Of a DNA stretch of 64,000 nt, positions 44,288 to 52,927 are shown piece by piece; the stretch's first letter is position 1; each line of letters begins with the position of its first letter. A program made the position numbers and the translations under genes. The stretch is from Frankineae bacterium MT45 (GTDB taxonomy: Bacteria > Actinomycetota > Actinomycetes > Mycobacteriales > Jatrophihabitantaceae): assembly GCA_900100325.1 (NCBI GenBank), contig LT629697.1, positions 1,671,423-1,735,422 of the forward strand, in the 5' to 3' direction. Under the pieces are notes generated by a model. That model was not told the DNA's origin. It was given only the letters and a program-made list of their open reading frames with translations, and searched no databases.

Positions 44288-45373
44288 ATGACAGACCTCT
44301 TTGAACCAGCGACCGCAGGAAAGCTCAATCTGGCCAATCGGATCGTGATGGCCCCGCTTACCCGCAACCGGGCCGGAACCGGGCAGGTGCCCCGTGACAT
44401 CGCCGCCACGTATTACGGGCAGCGTGCCGGTGCCGGCTTGATCATCACTGAGGGGACGCAGCCCAGCGCGGTCGGGCAGGGGTACCTGAACACCCCGGGT
44501 ATCCACACGCCGGCTCAGATCGAAGGCTGGCGCAGTGTGGCCGACGCCGTGCATGCCGCCGGTGGTCAGATCGTCGTCCAGTTGATGCACGCCGGGCGCA
44601 TCGCCCACCCGGAGAACAAGAACGGGCTCGAGTCGGTGGCTCCCAGCGCGATCCCGCTCGAAGGCGAGATCGTCACCGCGGCCGGTCCGCAGCCGCACGC
44701 CGTACCGCGGGCGCTGGAGACGGCCGAGATCGCCGATGTCGTCGGTGAGTTCGTCCACGCCGCCCGCTCGGCCATCGAGGCCGGACTGGATGGGGTGGAG
44801 ATCCACGCCGCGAACGGTTACCTGATCCACCAGTTCCTGGCCCCGTCGGCCAACCAGCGCAGCGACGAGTTCGGCGGTTCGCCCGAGGCTCGCGCGCAGT
44901 TTGCGATCGCGGTGACCAAGGCGGTCGCCGAGGCGATCGGACCGGAGCGCGTCGGTATCCGCATCTCGCCGGCCCACAACGTCCAGGGCGCGATCGAGGC
45001 CGATCCGGTGGAGACGGCGCAGACCTACACGACGCTGGTCGAGGCCATTGCGCCGCTGGGACTGGCCTACCTGCACATCCTGGCCGACCCCAGCAGCGAC
45101 CTGGTGCGCAGCCTACGGGCCAAGTTCGGCGGCACCGTGATCGTGAACGACGGATTCGGCTCGGTCACCGACTTGGCCACCGCGCAGCGCTTCATCGACG
45201 ACGACCTCGGCGATCTGGTTGCGGTCGGACGCTACTTCATCGCGAACCCTGACCTGGTGCAGCGCTGGAAGCAGGGGGCTGCGCTCAATGAGCCGGATCA
45301 GTCGACTTTCTATGGTGGAGACGCCGTGGGCTACACCGACTACCCGTTCCTGGAGCCGTCTCCCAGCGCATGA
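44288..45373 (+). CDS. Old yellow enzyme family flavin oxidoreductase (alkene reductase)
   Basis: A 361-residue FMN-binding TIM-barrel enzyme that reduces activated C=C bonds with NAD(P)H. Motifs: NRIVMAPLTRNRAG at the N-terminus, QLMHAGRIAHPE, GVEIHAANGYLIHQFL (His/Asn pair that binds the carbonyl of the substrate), NQRSDEFGGS, RISP, and AVGRYFIANPDLVQR at the phosphate site. An ATG at 44288 is 8 bases from GAGGA and preferred over the GTG at 44282. Together with the ADH and the aldo/keto reductase nearby it forms a group of carbonyl/enone-reducing enzymes. Confidence 0.92.
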   Translation: MTDLFEPATAGKLNLANRIVMAPLTRNRAGTGQVPRDIAATYYGQRAGAGLIITEGTQPSAVGQGYLNTPGIHTPAQIEGWRSVADAVHAAGGQIVVQLMHAGRIAHPENKNGLESVAPSAIPLEGEIVTAAGPQPHAVPRALETAEIADVVGEFVHAARSAIEAGLDGVEIHAANGYLIHQFLAPSANQRSDEFGGSPEARAQFAIAVTKAVAEAIGPERVGIRISPAHNVQGAIEADPVETAQTYTTLVEAIAPLGLAYLHILADPSSDLVRSLRAKFGGTVIVNDGFGSVTDLATAQRFIDDDLGDLVAVGRYFIANPDLVQRWKQGAALNEPDQSTFYGGDAVGYTDYPFLEPSPSA

Positions 45374-45428
45374 GGTGCTCGTCGAGTACCGCCACGCGAC
45401 GTACGGTGTAGGTAGAGAGGAGTGAACT

Positions 45429-46478
45429 ATGTCCGGAGCAACACCGGCCTTGGGTAACCGCCCCTCACGCGGACGGTTCGCCTGGGTCAGGGCCTTTACC
45501 GGTTTCTACCCAGCGCAGGCCAGCGATCTGCAGGGCTTGGATCCGGTGACCCGCTTCCTCTACGCCGCCCGCAGCGTCATCCTGGTGATCTCGGCCCAGG
45601 CGGCCGTGATCGCCGGGCTGCTGGCGGCGACTGATCGGCGCTTCGAGGCGCTGCCGTTCATCCTGGTTTTCGTGGGGTATGTGGTGCTGCACGGCATCAG
45701 CAACCTCTCCAACGACTACTTCGGATACCGGCGCGGGCACGACACCGAAGACTCGCCGCGGCGCCGGTACACGCTGCACCCGATCTCCAGTGGCGCCTTT
45801 ACGATGCGTTTCCTGGCCACCGGGTTGCTCATACTGGGCGCGGTCGCCGTCGCGATCGCCGTGTATTTCATTGCTCTTCGTGGCGTGGCCGCGCTTCTGC
45901 TCGCCCTCGTCGGCGGGCTGCTTCTCTACGCCTACGACGCGGCGCCGCGGGCGCTGAAGGAGCTCGGCCTCGGCGAGGTGGCCGCGTTCCTGGTCTGGGG
46001 ACCGCTGATGATCGGCGGTGGCTACTTCGTCATCACCGGGCACTGGTCAGGCGATGCGTTCCTGGCCAGCGTGCCGTACGGACTCGGCGTCGCCTCCATC
46101 CTGATCGGCAAGCACATCGATCAGCGGTCCTTCGACACCTCGCAGCAGCAGCGCACCCTGCCGGTGCTCCTCGGTGAGCGGCGAGCCCGACGGCTCAACG
46201 AGTCGGTGCTGGTGCTGATGTACGTCTTCACCGTGGTCGGTATCGCGTTCGGCGCGCTGAGCCCGTTCCTGGCCGTGGTGCTGCTGGCCGCTCCGCGGGC
46301 CCGGCGGGCGTTGTCGGTCATGTCGCAGCCGGCGCCGGCACAGGCTCCGGAGGGGTACATCGGCTGGCCGCTCTGGTATCACCGCGTCTGCCTGATCCAC
46401 AACCGCGCATTCGGCTGGCTCTTCATCGGCGGTCTCGCCGTGGGTGCGATCTGGCCGTCGCTGCGTATCGGAAGTTGA
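45429..46478 (+). CDS. UbiA-family prenyltransferase
   Basis: A 349-residue membrane enzyme with about eight helices. The first Asp-rich motif is SNDYFGYRRGHDTEDSPRR and the second GKHIDQRSFDTSQQQRTLP; both bind Mg-prenyl-diphosphate. GLLLYAYDAAPRALKELGLG is the conserved segment between. GAGAGGAG precedes the ATG. The acceptor could be dihydroxynaphthoate (menaquinone), a heme precursor or another aromatic; no other quinone gene is near. It is spaced 55 bp from the upstream flavoenzyme gene. Confidence 0.87.
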   Translation: MSGATPALGNRPSRGRFAWVRAFTGFYPAQASDLQGLDPVTRFLYAARSVILVISAQAAVIAGLLAATDRRFEALPFILVFVGYVVLHGISNLSNDYFGYRRGHDTEDSPRRRYTLHPISSGAFTMRFLATGLLILGAVAVAIAVYFIALRGVAALLLALVGGLLLYAYDAAPRALKELGLGEVAAFLVWGPLMIGGGYFVITGHWSGDAFLASVPYGLGVASILIGKHIDQRSFDTSQQQRTLPVLLGERRARRLNESVLVLMYVFTVVGIAFGALSPFLAVVLLAAPRARRALSVMSQPAPAQAPEGYIGWPLWYHRVCLIHNRAFGWLFIGGLAVGAIWPSLRIGS

Positions 46479-46541
46479 CCGGCCAGCGACCGGGCCTGTC
46501 GTCCGTCGCTGCGCCGATCGACCTTACTTATTAGGAGAATC

Positions 46542-47363
46542 GTGACCGTCCCCAACGTAACCCTCAACAATGGCGTCGAGATTCCGCAGCTGGGATTCGG
46601 CGTCTTTCAGGTGAAACCGGCCGACACGGTGGAGGCCGTCTCCGCCGCCTTCAAGGTCGGCTACCGGCACATCGACACCGCCGAGATGTACGGTAACGAG
46701 AAGGAGGTCGGCCAGGCGCTGCAGCAGTCGGGCCTTGACCGTGCGGACGTCTTCGTCACCAGCAAGTTGAACAACCCCTTCCACGGTTTCGACAGCGCGC
46801 TGCGAGCGTTCGACCAGACGCTCACCGATCTGCAACTGGAGAAGATCGACCTCTTCCTCATCCACTGGCCGCAGCCGAAGACCGGCGACATCGTGCAGAC
46901 GTGGAAGGCGTTTGAACGGATCTACGCCGAGGGTCGGGCCCGCGCCATCGGTGTGTCGAACTTCCACCCGCACCATCTGCGCCGGCTGCACGAGGAGACT
47001 GAGATAACCCCGGCCGTGAACCAGATCGAGGCCCATCCGTACCTGACCCAGCAGGAACTGCTCGACTTCGATGCTGAGCACGGAATCGCCACCGAGGCGT
47101 GGTCGCCGATCGCGCGGGGTCGGGTCCTGGACGATCCGACCGTCACCTCAATCGCCCGGGACCACGGCAAGAGCCCGGCCCAGGTCGTGCTGCGCTGGCA
47201 CATCCAACTCGGCAGCATCGTCTTCCCGAAGTCGGTCACGCCGTCCCGGATTCAGGAGAATTTTGAGATCTTTGACTTCGAATTGACCCCGGCTGAGGTC
47301 GGCCTCATCTCCGCGCTGAACAAGAACGAGCGGACCGGCCCCAACCCGGACGAGTTCAACTGA
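46542..47363 (+). CDS. Aldo/keto reductase
   Basis: A 273-residue (beta/alpha)8 NADPH reductase. The catalytic tetrad is visible: HIDTAEMYGNE (Asp and Tyr), VTSKLNN (Lys) and LFLIHWPQP (His). The NADPH site is KSVTPSRIQENFEIFDFEL near the C-terminus. The start is a GTG at 46542 with TTAGGAG upstream. It resembles 2,5-diketo-gluconate reductase-type enzymes of actinobacteria; the substrate is not predictable. Confidence 0.92.
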   Translation: MTVPNVTLNNGVEIPQLGFGVFQVKPADTVEAVSAAFKVGYRHIDTAEMYGNEKEVGQALQQSGLDRADVFVTSKLNNPFHGFDSALRAFDQTLTDLQLEKIDLFLIHWPQPKTGDIVQTWKAFERIYAEGRARAIGVSNFHPHHLRRLHEETEITPAVNQIEAHPYLTQQELLDFDAEHGIATEAWSPIARGRVLDDPTVTSIARDHGKSPAQVVLRWHIQLGSIVFPKSVTPSRIQENFEIFDFELTPAEVGLISALNKNERTGPNPDEFN

Positions 47364-47382
47364 GACGTGTTTTCGACGGCGG

Positions 47383-48129
47383 CTACTTCGCCGTGTGGCG
47401 ACCTCTCGTGCGTCGCCAGGTGAGCCCGAGGAGCCCGGCGAGGGTGAGCACGGCAGTGATCCCGAGGGCCACCTTGACGACCAGGTTTCCGGTCTTGGCT
47501 GCCTTGTGGCCAAGGTTGTCATCGACCTTGAAGTCGATGGAGATCGGCTCAAGCTGCACCAGCGGGGTTGACGAGTCCTGATCGAGGACCGTTCCCTGCA
47601 CCGCGAGCCGGTAGTCCCCGGGATTGGTTCCGGTCGAGGAGAAGCTCCAGGTGGCCCGTTCGCCCGGATCCAGCAGAGGCTGCTTCTCCGGGGAGAGGGC
47701 CACCACCGTCACGCCGCTGTCGCCGGAGATGACGTTGAGATCCACGATGCCACCGCCGAAGAACGGCGCCGAGGTGAGTGTTGGCGACGTGCGTGACGGT
47801 GATGGTGTTGGCCGGACGGGTGTGGCGATGGCGAGTTGGCGCGGCACGACCATGCTCAGGTTAAAGGTCGCGGCCTCGCCGATTCCGCTCTCCACCTGAG
47901 GTGGGTAATCCACCTCGGCCTTCACCAAGGATGACCGGTCCTGGTCCAGTTTGGTCCGGAACTGCACCTGTCCAGCTTCCAGGGTGGCCTGCGCGCCGCT
48001 CCCGCTGGGCGCCTCATCGGCGGCACCGCAGGCGGCGCTACCGACGAGGAGTGCCATCGCGATCGCCACATGGAGCAGGCGCCGGATCGGGCTCCGACTG
48101 GAGAGATCGGCGCTGCGGACTCGTGTCAT
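47383..48129 (-). CDS. Membrane-anchored lipoprotein of unknown function
   Basis: A 248-residue protein with a lipoprotein signal peptide (VGSAAC) and a C-terminal membrane helix (~215-235, NLVVKVALGITAVLTLAGLL) followed by a basic tail, so it is anchored at both ends with the middle outside. The middle holds beta-strand-rich regions with FNLSMVVPRQLAIATP and TWSFSSTGTNPGDYRLAVQG, a possible Ig/CARDB-like fold. A Pro/Ser/Thr linker lies at ~100-120 and could be O-mannosylated. No family was recognised. Confidence 0.72.
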   Translation of the reverse strand: MTRVRSADLSSRSPIRRLLHVAIAMALLVGSAACGAADEAPSGSGAQATLEAGQVQFRTKLDQDRSSLVKAEVDYPPQVESGIGEAATFNLSMVVPRQLAIATPVRPTPSPSRTSPTLTSAPFFGGGIVDLNVISGDSGVTVVALSPEKQPLLDPGERATWSFSSTGTNPGDYRLAVQGTVLDQDSSTPLVQLEPISIDFKVDDNLGHKAAKTGNLVVKVALGITAVLTLAGLLGLTWRRTRGRHTAK

Positions 48130-48280
48130 GAATTTCGGACGATTCTCATGAAGATCGCTAACCCCCCGGTTAAGGGAAGGTTAGGTCATCGGGGCGCAGG
48201 CTGGCAACGGGGGTGCGTGCCGCCTCGCGGTCGGCGCGGTGCAGCGCAGATGCGCTACGGGGATGGGCTAATTTGGGGCG

Positions 48281-48739
48281 GTGGCGAATCCAGTCCTGCT
48301 CGTCGTGCACCACACCACGTCGCCGGCGCTGGCCGCGCTGCTGGAGTCGGTGCTGAGTGGAACGCGGGCCGATGGGCTCGACGGTGTTGACGTCGAGGTA
48401 CGTCCGGCGCTGGCGGCTACGTCCGTCGACGTGCTCGCGGCTGACGCGTTCCTGCTCGGAACGCCCGCAAATATCGGGTACATGTCCGGGGCGTTGAAGC
48501 ACTTCTTCGACCAGATTTATTACCCCACGTTGACGGCGAAGGTCGGAGCGCCGTACGGGTGCTTCATCCACGGCAACAGTGACACCGGCGGCGCCCTGCG
48601 TGCGGTGCAGGGCATCGCCAAGGGGCTCGGTTGGCGTGAGGTCCACGATCCGGTGCTGACGATCGGCACGCCGGGGAAGAGCGACCTGGATGCCTGCTGG
48701 GATCTGGGAGCGACCGTGGCCGCCAGCCTGCTGCTCTGA
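48281..48739 (+). CDS. Flavodoxin-like NADPH-dependent FMN reductase family protein
   Basis: A 152-residue flavodoxin-fold protein. VVHHTTSPALAALLESVL replaces the usual TGNT phosphate loop; FLLGTPANIGYMSGALKHFF is the FMN-contacting loop; FIHGNSDTGGALRAVQ the third. The GTG at 48281 gives the first residues MANPVLLVV at the beta-1 strand. The redox partner is unknown. Confidence 0.8.
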   Translation: MANPVLLVVHHTTSPALAALLESVLSGTRADGLDGVDVEVRPALAATSVDVLAADAFLLGTPANIGYMSGALKHFFDQIYYPTLTAKVGAPYGCFIHGNSDTGGALRAVQGIAKGLGWREVHDPVLTIGTPGKSDLDACWDLGATVAASLLL

Positions 48740-48761
48740 AACCCTTGTTTTTGTTGGGCAA

Positions 48762-48792
48762 TCAGTCGGACAACGTATTCAGTCGGACAACG
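48762..48792. repeat. Two direct copies of a 14-bp unit between convergent genes
   Basis: TCAGTCGGACAACG occurs at 48762-48775 and 48779-48792 (period 17 bp), in the gap between the flavodoxin-like gene and the Rpf-like gene. Confidence 0.8.
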
Positions 48793-48831
48793 CCTGGGCG
48801 CTCAACTACTCGGCAAGTGAGGGGGAAGGGG

Positions 48832-49593
48832 TTAGTACTTGCCGTTCCAGGCGAGCGCCCAGGTGTTGGGTCCGATGATGCCGGTGACGGGAAGGCCGTT
48901 GCGCGCCTGCAGTCGCTTGGCGACGGCCACCGTCTTGGGTCCGAATTGGCCGGTTCCGACGAGGGGAGCGCCGCGCTTACCCATCTGGACCTGCCAGGCG
49001 GCGATCACCGAGTTGTGGTCACCGACGTAGTAGTTGCGGCTGCCGTGCCAGGCGGGGGCCTTGTTCTTGGTCGGGATCGCGACCGCGCCGTCGCTGGCGA
49101 CCGTGATGTCGCTGGTGCGTCCGCTGCGGGCATCGGAGTCGTTGGTGAGCCCAATGATTCGGGCGCACTGCCACGGCTGCCAGCCACGCTTGCGGTAGAG
49201 GATCAGTGCGCGCCTGTCCTGCTCGGCCGGTGAGGCGAGGTTCGGGTACCCGGTGCCACCGACACTGCGCCAGGTCGAGAGGTCGAACTGGTAGGCGCCG
49301 TAGTGATCGTTGCCGGTGTTGATGTCGTAGCGGTTGCTTGATTCGCACATGCGCAGCCGGTACCAGGCGTTGGCTGACGGATCAGCCGAGGCGGTGCTCA
49401 GCGGCACGAGAGTGATGGAGGCCGCGGCCAGCGCCACGATGGCGGCGATTCGGCGTGGACGGCGCCAGCGCTTCACGGCCGGGACCGGCTCGCCAGCCTC
49501 TTCGATGAGCAACTGCTGCTCAAGGACGTCCTCGTCTTCATTGGTGCGTCCGAAGAACGAAAGACTGCTGGTGGGGCCTAGTAGCTGCGACAA
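48832..49593 (-). CDS. Rpf-domain cell-wall hydrolase with peptidoglycan-binding domain
   Basis: A 253-residue protein (start TTG at 49593, with AGAGG 7 bases upstream; an in-frame TTG at 49659 would add 22 residues). About 50 cytoplasmic residues precede an export helix (IAAIVALAAASITLVPLSTA). The resuscitation-promoting-factor domain follows: WYRLRMCESSNRYDINTGND, with the catalytic Glu in CESSNRY, then YGAYQFDLSTWRSVGGTGYP and CA at the end for the disulfide. The C-terminal half is a PG_binding_1 domain (VAVAKRLQARNGLPVTGIIG, preceded by TGQFGPKT). Rpf proteins cleave peptidoglycan and wake dormant cells. A c-di-AMP riboswitch, often found before rpf genes, was looked for and not seen. Confidence 0.88.
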   Translation of the reverse strand: MSQLLGPTSSLSFFGRTNEDEDVLEQQLLIEEAGEPVPAVKRWRRPRRIAAIVALAAASITLVPLSTASADPSANAWYRLRMCESSNRYDINTGNDHYGAYQFDLSTWRSVGGTGYPNLASPAEQDRRALILYRKRGWQPWQCARIIGLTNDSDARSGRTSDITVASDGAVAIPTKNKAPAWHGSRNYYVGDHNSVIAAWQVQMGKRGAPLVGTGQFGPKTVAVAKRLQARNGLPVTGIIGPNTWALAWNGKY

Positions 49594-49781
49594 AACATTG
49601 CCTCTTTGGTCTGAGGGGATCGACGTCTGTACCGATCGACCGCCCCAAACGTAAATCAAGTCCCACTAGACCACAAGTGCATCACAGAACTCACAAGTAT
49701 CTAACTGTCCCACGCGTTTCGGGTAGCGACACGCCGATGAGGTGCCGATTCTGCGCAGAATTCCTTGCTGTCAGTGCCGCT

Positions 49782-51422
49782 CTAGTCGTAGGTGGCGTGC
49801 AGGCTCCAACGCGCCATGTACTCCTGGGCGCCTTCGGTCGCGGTCTGACTGCTGAGCATCTCGCAGCCGACCAGGTAGGCCCGGCCGTGTACGTCGACGA
49901 GCTGGAAGCGAGCCAGTTGCCGTCCTGACTCGTTGCTCCACCAGCGCTCGTCCACCGGCCACGGACCGGCCCATGACGTCACCGCAACAGTCCGCTTTTC
50001 TATGACCAAACTCGCCGGCGGGCTGGGTACCGTGCCGCGCGGCGTGATCGTGACCGGGCGTCCGGCGAGGTCCAGCACCTGGGCCGGACGCGGTGGGTCG
50101 AAGAGGACCGAGGGAGCGGGTGCCGGCAGTCGGCCGGGCCAGGGTTGCGTGGGTGGGCGCAGCGGTGCGGGTTCGTCACCCCAGGCGGTCAGTCCGGTGC
50201 GCTGCAACGGATCTCGCCCGCCTTGAATCACCGCGGTGAGCACGGACCCGTGACCCAGTAGCGTCTGGACGCGGGCCAGGGCGCGGTGGGCCCGCTCGTC
50301 GTTCGCCCCCGATCCACCCCACAACGCTTGCTGGTGCGCCCCGGTGGGGACCGTCTCGAGGGGGATCAGGCAGAGGCGGCTGACCCCGCCGGAGTTCGGG
50401 CCGTGCCTGCTCATCCAGCCTTCGAGCTGCCAGCGAATCCGGTCCAGGACGTCTATCGAGCTGAGCACACCGGCGTGCCGCCACCGGCGGACCGCTTCGG
50501 ATCCGTTTTCGGTGAGCACCTGCAGCTCGAAGCAGGTGCAGGCGAGTCCATGGTCGGCCAGGTCGGCGACGAACTTCTCGGTGCTGGCCCGGGCGCTGAA
50601 GGCGACGGTGTCGACGCGATCCAGGGCTGGTTCGAAGTCCAGGGTGACGGTGAATTCGGCGGGTGGACGGCGGCCGGCAACCGGTCGGTCGTCGCGTCCA
50701 CCGGCTTGGCGATGGGCCCATGCGCCGTCCGGGCCGAACCGGGCCAGCACCTCTCGGGGCGGTAGCGCGGCGAAGGCGCCCAGCGTGCGCAGGCCAAGCC
50801 GGAGCAGGAGGTCGACCAGGGCCGAAGTGCCCGACGGATCAAGGGTGCGAACCGACAATGGCGCGAGAAAATCAGCAGATTCTCCGGCCGGGACGATGAG
50901 CCCGCGACGGGCCGCCTGCTCGGCGGCGAAGGATCCGTCGGCCACCCCGAGCAGCAGGTTGGCGCCGACCCCATCGGCCAACTGCAGTTCAGCGACGGCG
51001 CGGGAGAGCACCTGTAGCACCTGAGCCTCGCCGCCGAAGTAACGCGTGGGACCCCGGACGCCGATCGCGGCCAGACCGGGACGGGTGACCTCGACCCCGG
51101 GAGCAAGTGACTCCAGAGCCAGGACCACCGGCTCGAAGGCGCGGGCCTCGGCGGCCTCATTGCGGGTGAGCACGGTCAGTTCGGGGCAGCGGGCCTGGGC
51201 CTCGCGCCGGCGTAGACCACGGCGCACCCCGGCCTCCCGGGCCGAGTGCGAGCAGGCCACCACGCGGTTGGCGGTGAAGACGGCCGCCGGTACCTCCGCT
51301 GGATCACCACTGGCTCGCCCTGCATCAGCGGCGGCTAGCTGGGCCGCGGTAACCGGCCAATCCGGGCACCAGATGGCGATCATCCGGGTGGGGGAGGTGG
51401 GGGAGGTGACGGCGGGGAGCAT
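49782..51422 (-). CDS. imuB: Y-family polymerase-like mutasome protein ImuB
   Basis: A 546-residue DinB/UmuC-fold protein. IAIWCPDWPVTAAQ opens the fold but the palm lacks the catalytic acidic residues of active Y-family polymerases, as in other ImuB proteins. Helix-hairpin-helix-like LGLRTLGAFAALPPREVLAR and the little-finger region follow. The C-terminal extension ends YMARWSLHATYD. The start ATG overlaps the imuA' stop as TAATG. ImuB is the adaptor binding the beta clamp, DnaE2 and ImuA'. Confidence 0.93.
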   Translation of the reverse strand: MLPAVTSPTSPTRMIAIWCPDWPVTAAQLAAADAGRASGDPAEVPAAVFTANRVVACSHSAREAGVRRGLRRREAQARCPELTVLTRNEAAEARAFEPVVLALESLAPGVEVTRPGLAAIGVRGPTRYFGGEAQVLQVLSRAVAELQLADGVGANLLLGVADGSFAAEQAARRGLIVPAGESADFLAPLSVRTLDPSGTSALVDLLLRLGLRTLGAFAALPPREVLARFGPDGAWAHRQAGGRDDRPVAGRRPPAEFTVTLDFEPALDRVDTVAFSARASTEKFVADLADHGLACTCFELQVLTENGSEAVRRWRHAGVLSSIDVLDRIRWQLEGWMSRHGPNSGGVSRLCLIPLETVPTGAHQQALWGGSGANDERAHRALARVQTLLGHGSVLTAVIQGGRDPLQRTGLTAWGDEPAPLRPPTQPWPGRLPAPAPSVLFDPPRPAQVLDLAGRPVTITPRGTVPSPPASLVIEKRTVAVTSWAGPWPVDERWWSNESGRQLARFQLVDVHGRAYLVGCEMLSSQTATEGAQEYMARWSLHATYD

Positions 51423-52177
51423 TAGCTGGCTTGGGCGGGCAGGGGCGCAGCGGCGTCGGTGGCCGCGACCGGGAGAGGGATCGGGACGGCAGAGGAGGCG
51501 GCGGAGGGGACGACGGAGGGGGCGACCTGGGCGCCGCCGCCCCGAGCCGGTAGCCAGAGAGTGGTGGTGCGGGGTCGGGCCGCCTGCCCGCGCCCCTGGA
51601 CGGTGACCGAGAGTTGCCGCTGCCTCAGCCGGCCGTACCCCTCTCCGATCCCGAGCCACTCGCCACCCTCCGCGGACAGCCGAAGGTCGGCCCCCGGCCA
51701 CTGCGAGGTGCCGGACCCGGCCGGGCGGTTCGCGGTGGTGCCGAACGGCAGCAGGACCGCCTCGCGGGTGCGCACACGGGCGCTGAGGCGACGGATATCG
51801 CCATCGGTGACCCGGTTGGGCACCCGGGTGGCCACCACGTCGACGGCATCCAGCAGTGCCCCGACCGCTGTCGTCCAGCTCTTGCCGGGGGAGGGGACGA
51901 AGGCGAGGCGGGAGAGTTCGATGCCGTATTCACTGGCCGCCTCGGCGCTGATATGCGGCATTCCGACCAGCGCGCACCACGCTCCGTCGGCCGAGGCCGC
52001 CCCCATCACAGCGAGGAGCAGGGAGACCGACCCGGTGATGCTCACCGTGCTGCCCCGCCGCAGGCCATTCGGGAGAAGGGGTTCGAGGGCGGGGAGTACC
52101 GGTAACGGGGGAGCAGCGCGCGAGCCCAGATCGATGACGGTGTCACCGTCTAGTCTGCGAATCGCGACATCCAACAT
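51422..52177 (-). CDS. imuA': Mutasome accessory protein ImuA'
   Basis: A 251-residue RecA-fold-like protein. PNGLRRGSTVSITGSVSLLL is a degenerate Walker A region without the Lys of a functional P-loop; WCALVGMPHISAEAASEYGI follows. A Pro/Ala/Val-rich tail ends it. Gene order imuA'-imuB with 1-bp overlap, under an SOS box, identifies it. It is needed with ImuB for DnaE2-dependent mutagenesis in mycobacteria. Confidence 0.88.
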   Translation of the reverse strand: MLDVAIRRLDGDTVIDLGSRAAPPLPVLPALEPLLPNGLRRGSTVSITGSVSLLLAVMGAASADGAWCALVGMPHISAEAASEYGIELSRLAFVPSPGKSWTTAVGALLDAVDVVATRVPNRVTDGDIRRLSARVRTREAVLLPFGTTANRPAGSGTSQWPGADLRLSAEGGEWLGIGEGYGRLRQRQLSVTVQGRGQAARPRTTTLWLPARGGGAQVAPSVVPSAASSAVPIPLPVAATDAAAPLPAQAS

Positions 52178-52187
52178 CCCTCAATAT

Positions 52188-52203
52188 TCGAATACATGTT
52201 CGA
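52188..52203. promoter_or_regulatory. LexA (SOS) box upstream of imuA'-imuB
   Basis: TCGAATACATGTTCGA differs at one position from TCGAAC-N4-GTTCGA. It lies 10 bp before the imuA' ATG. Confidence 0.8.
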
Positions 52204-52349
52204 CGCTGTCAAGTTGGCCTCGGCCCGTAGTGGGAGGGTGTCGGCAGGTGGTCTGTGAGCGGCTGGAGCCCCGGTGACACCGCCGAGATCCGGCCCGTAA
52301 GATCGCCGGATTGCTTCGAGCACGTCGAAGCAAAAGGGAGGACACAGCA

Positions 52350-52856
52350 ATGACAGATGTAGCGCCCGGCTGGTACCCGGATCCGGCTGGAACGCCCACG
52401 GCTCGTTGGTGGGACGGTGTGAAGTGGAGTGACGCCACCCGTGCGCTGCAGGGCGCGCCGCACGTCCAGCAGTCGACCTACGAAACCCAGCCTCCGCAAG
52501 GCGGTCAGCCCTTCTACGGCGGCCAGCCTGTCTACGGCGAGCAGCCTGTCTACGGCGAGCGGCCGCAGCAGTCAGGCGGCTCCTATCCGCCGCCCCCTGT
52601 CGAGACCTACGGGCCGCAGAACTCTGCGCCGCAGACGCCCGCGGGGGCACTGCAGCGGAACAGGTTCACTGCCATCACCGTGGCTGTCTGCGCGGTCTAT
52701 GCATTCCTGGCCGTCGAGGCACACATTGCGGTGCTCGGTGTGCTGCCGGTCCTCTTGACCGTTCGCGCTTTTCGGGCCCGCGAGCCATACGCCATCCTGG
52801 CCGCGATCGTGGCCACGGTGGCCGTCATCTTCGGCATCACCCAGTTCGCGCACTAG
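52350..52856 (+). CDS. DUF2510 membrane protein
   Basis: A 168-residue protein. The N-terminal DUF2510 motif is APGWYPDPAG followed by RWWDGVKW. A Pro/Gln/Tyr/Gly-rich linker with near-repeats (GGQPFYGGQPVYGEQPVYGE) leads to two C-terminal membrane helices (~110-128 and ~145-163). GGGAGGA lies before the ATG. DUF2510 modules are thought to sit at the membrane with unknown partners. Confidence 0.85.
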   Translation: MTDVAPGWYPDPAGTPTARWWDGVKWSDATRALQGAPHVQQSTYETQPPQGGQPFYGGQPVYGEQPVYGERPQQSGGSYPPPPVETYGPQNSAPQTPAGALQRNRFTAITVAVCAVYAFLAVEAHIAVLGVLPVLLTVRAFRAREPYAILAAIVATVAVIFGITQFAH

Positions 52857-52927
52857 TCAAGACGGGCTCGTGCCTGTGCCGCTGACCCCTCTGGAGTCGG
52901 CGGCGCAGGTACTGCGAGACTTGCCAA

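Noticed and set aside
49594-49781. Possible c-di-AMP (ydaO-type) riboswitch before the Rpf-like gene
   Set aside because: The conserved riboswitch core could not be found in the available upstream sequence.
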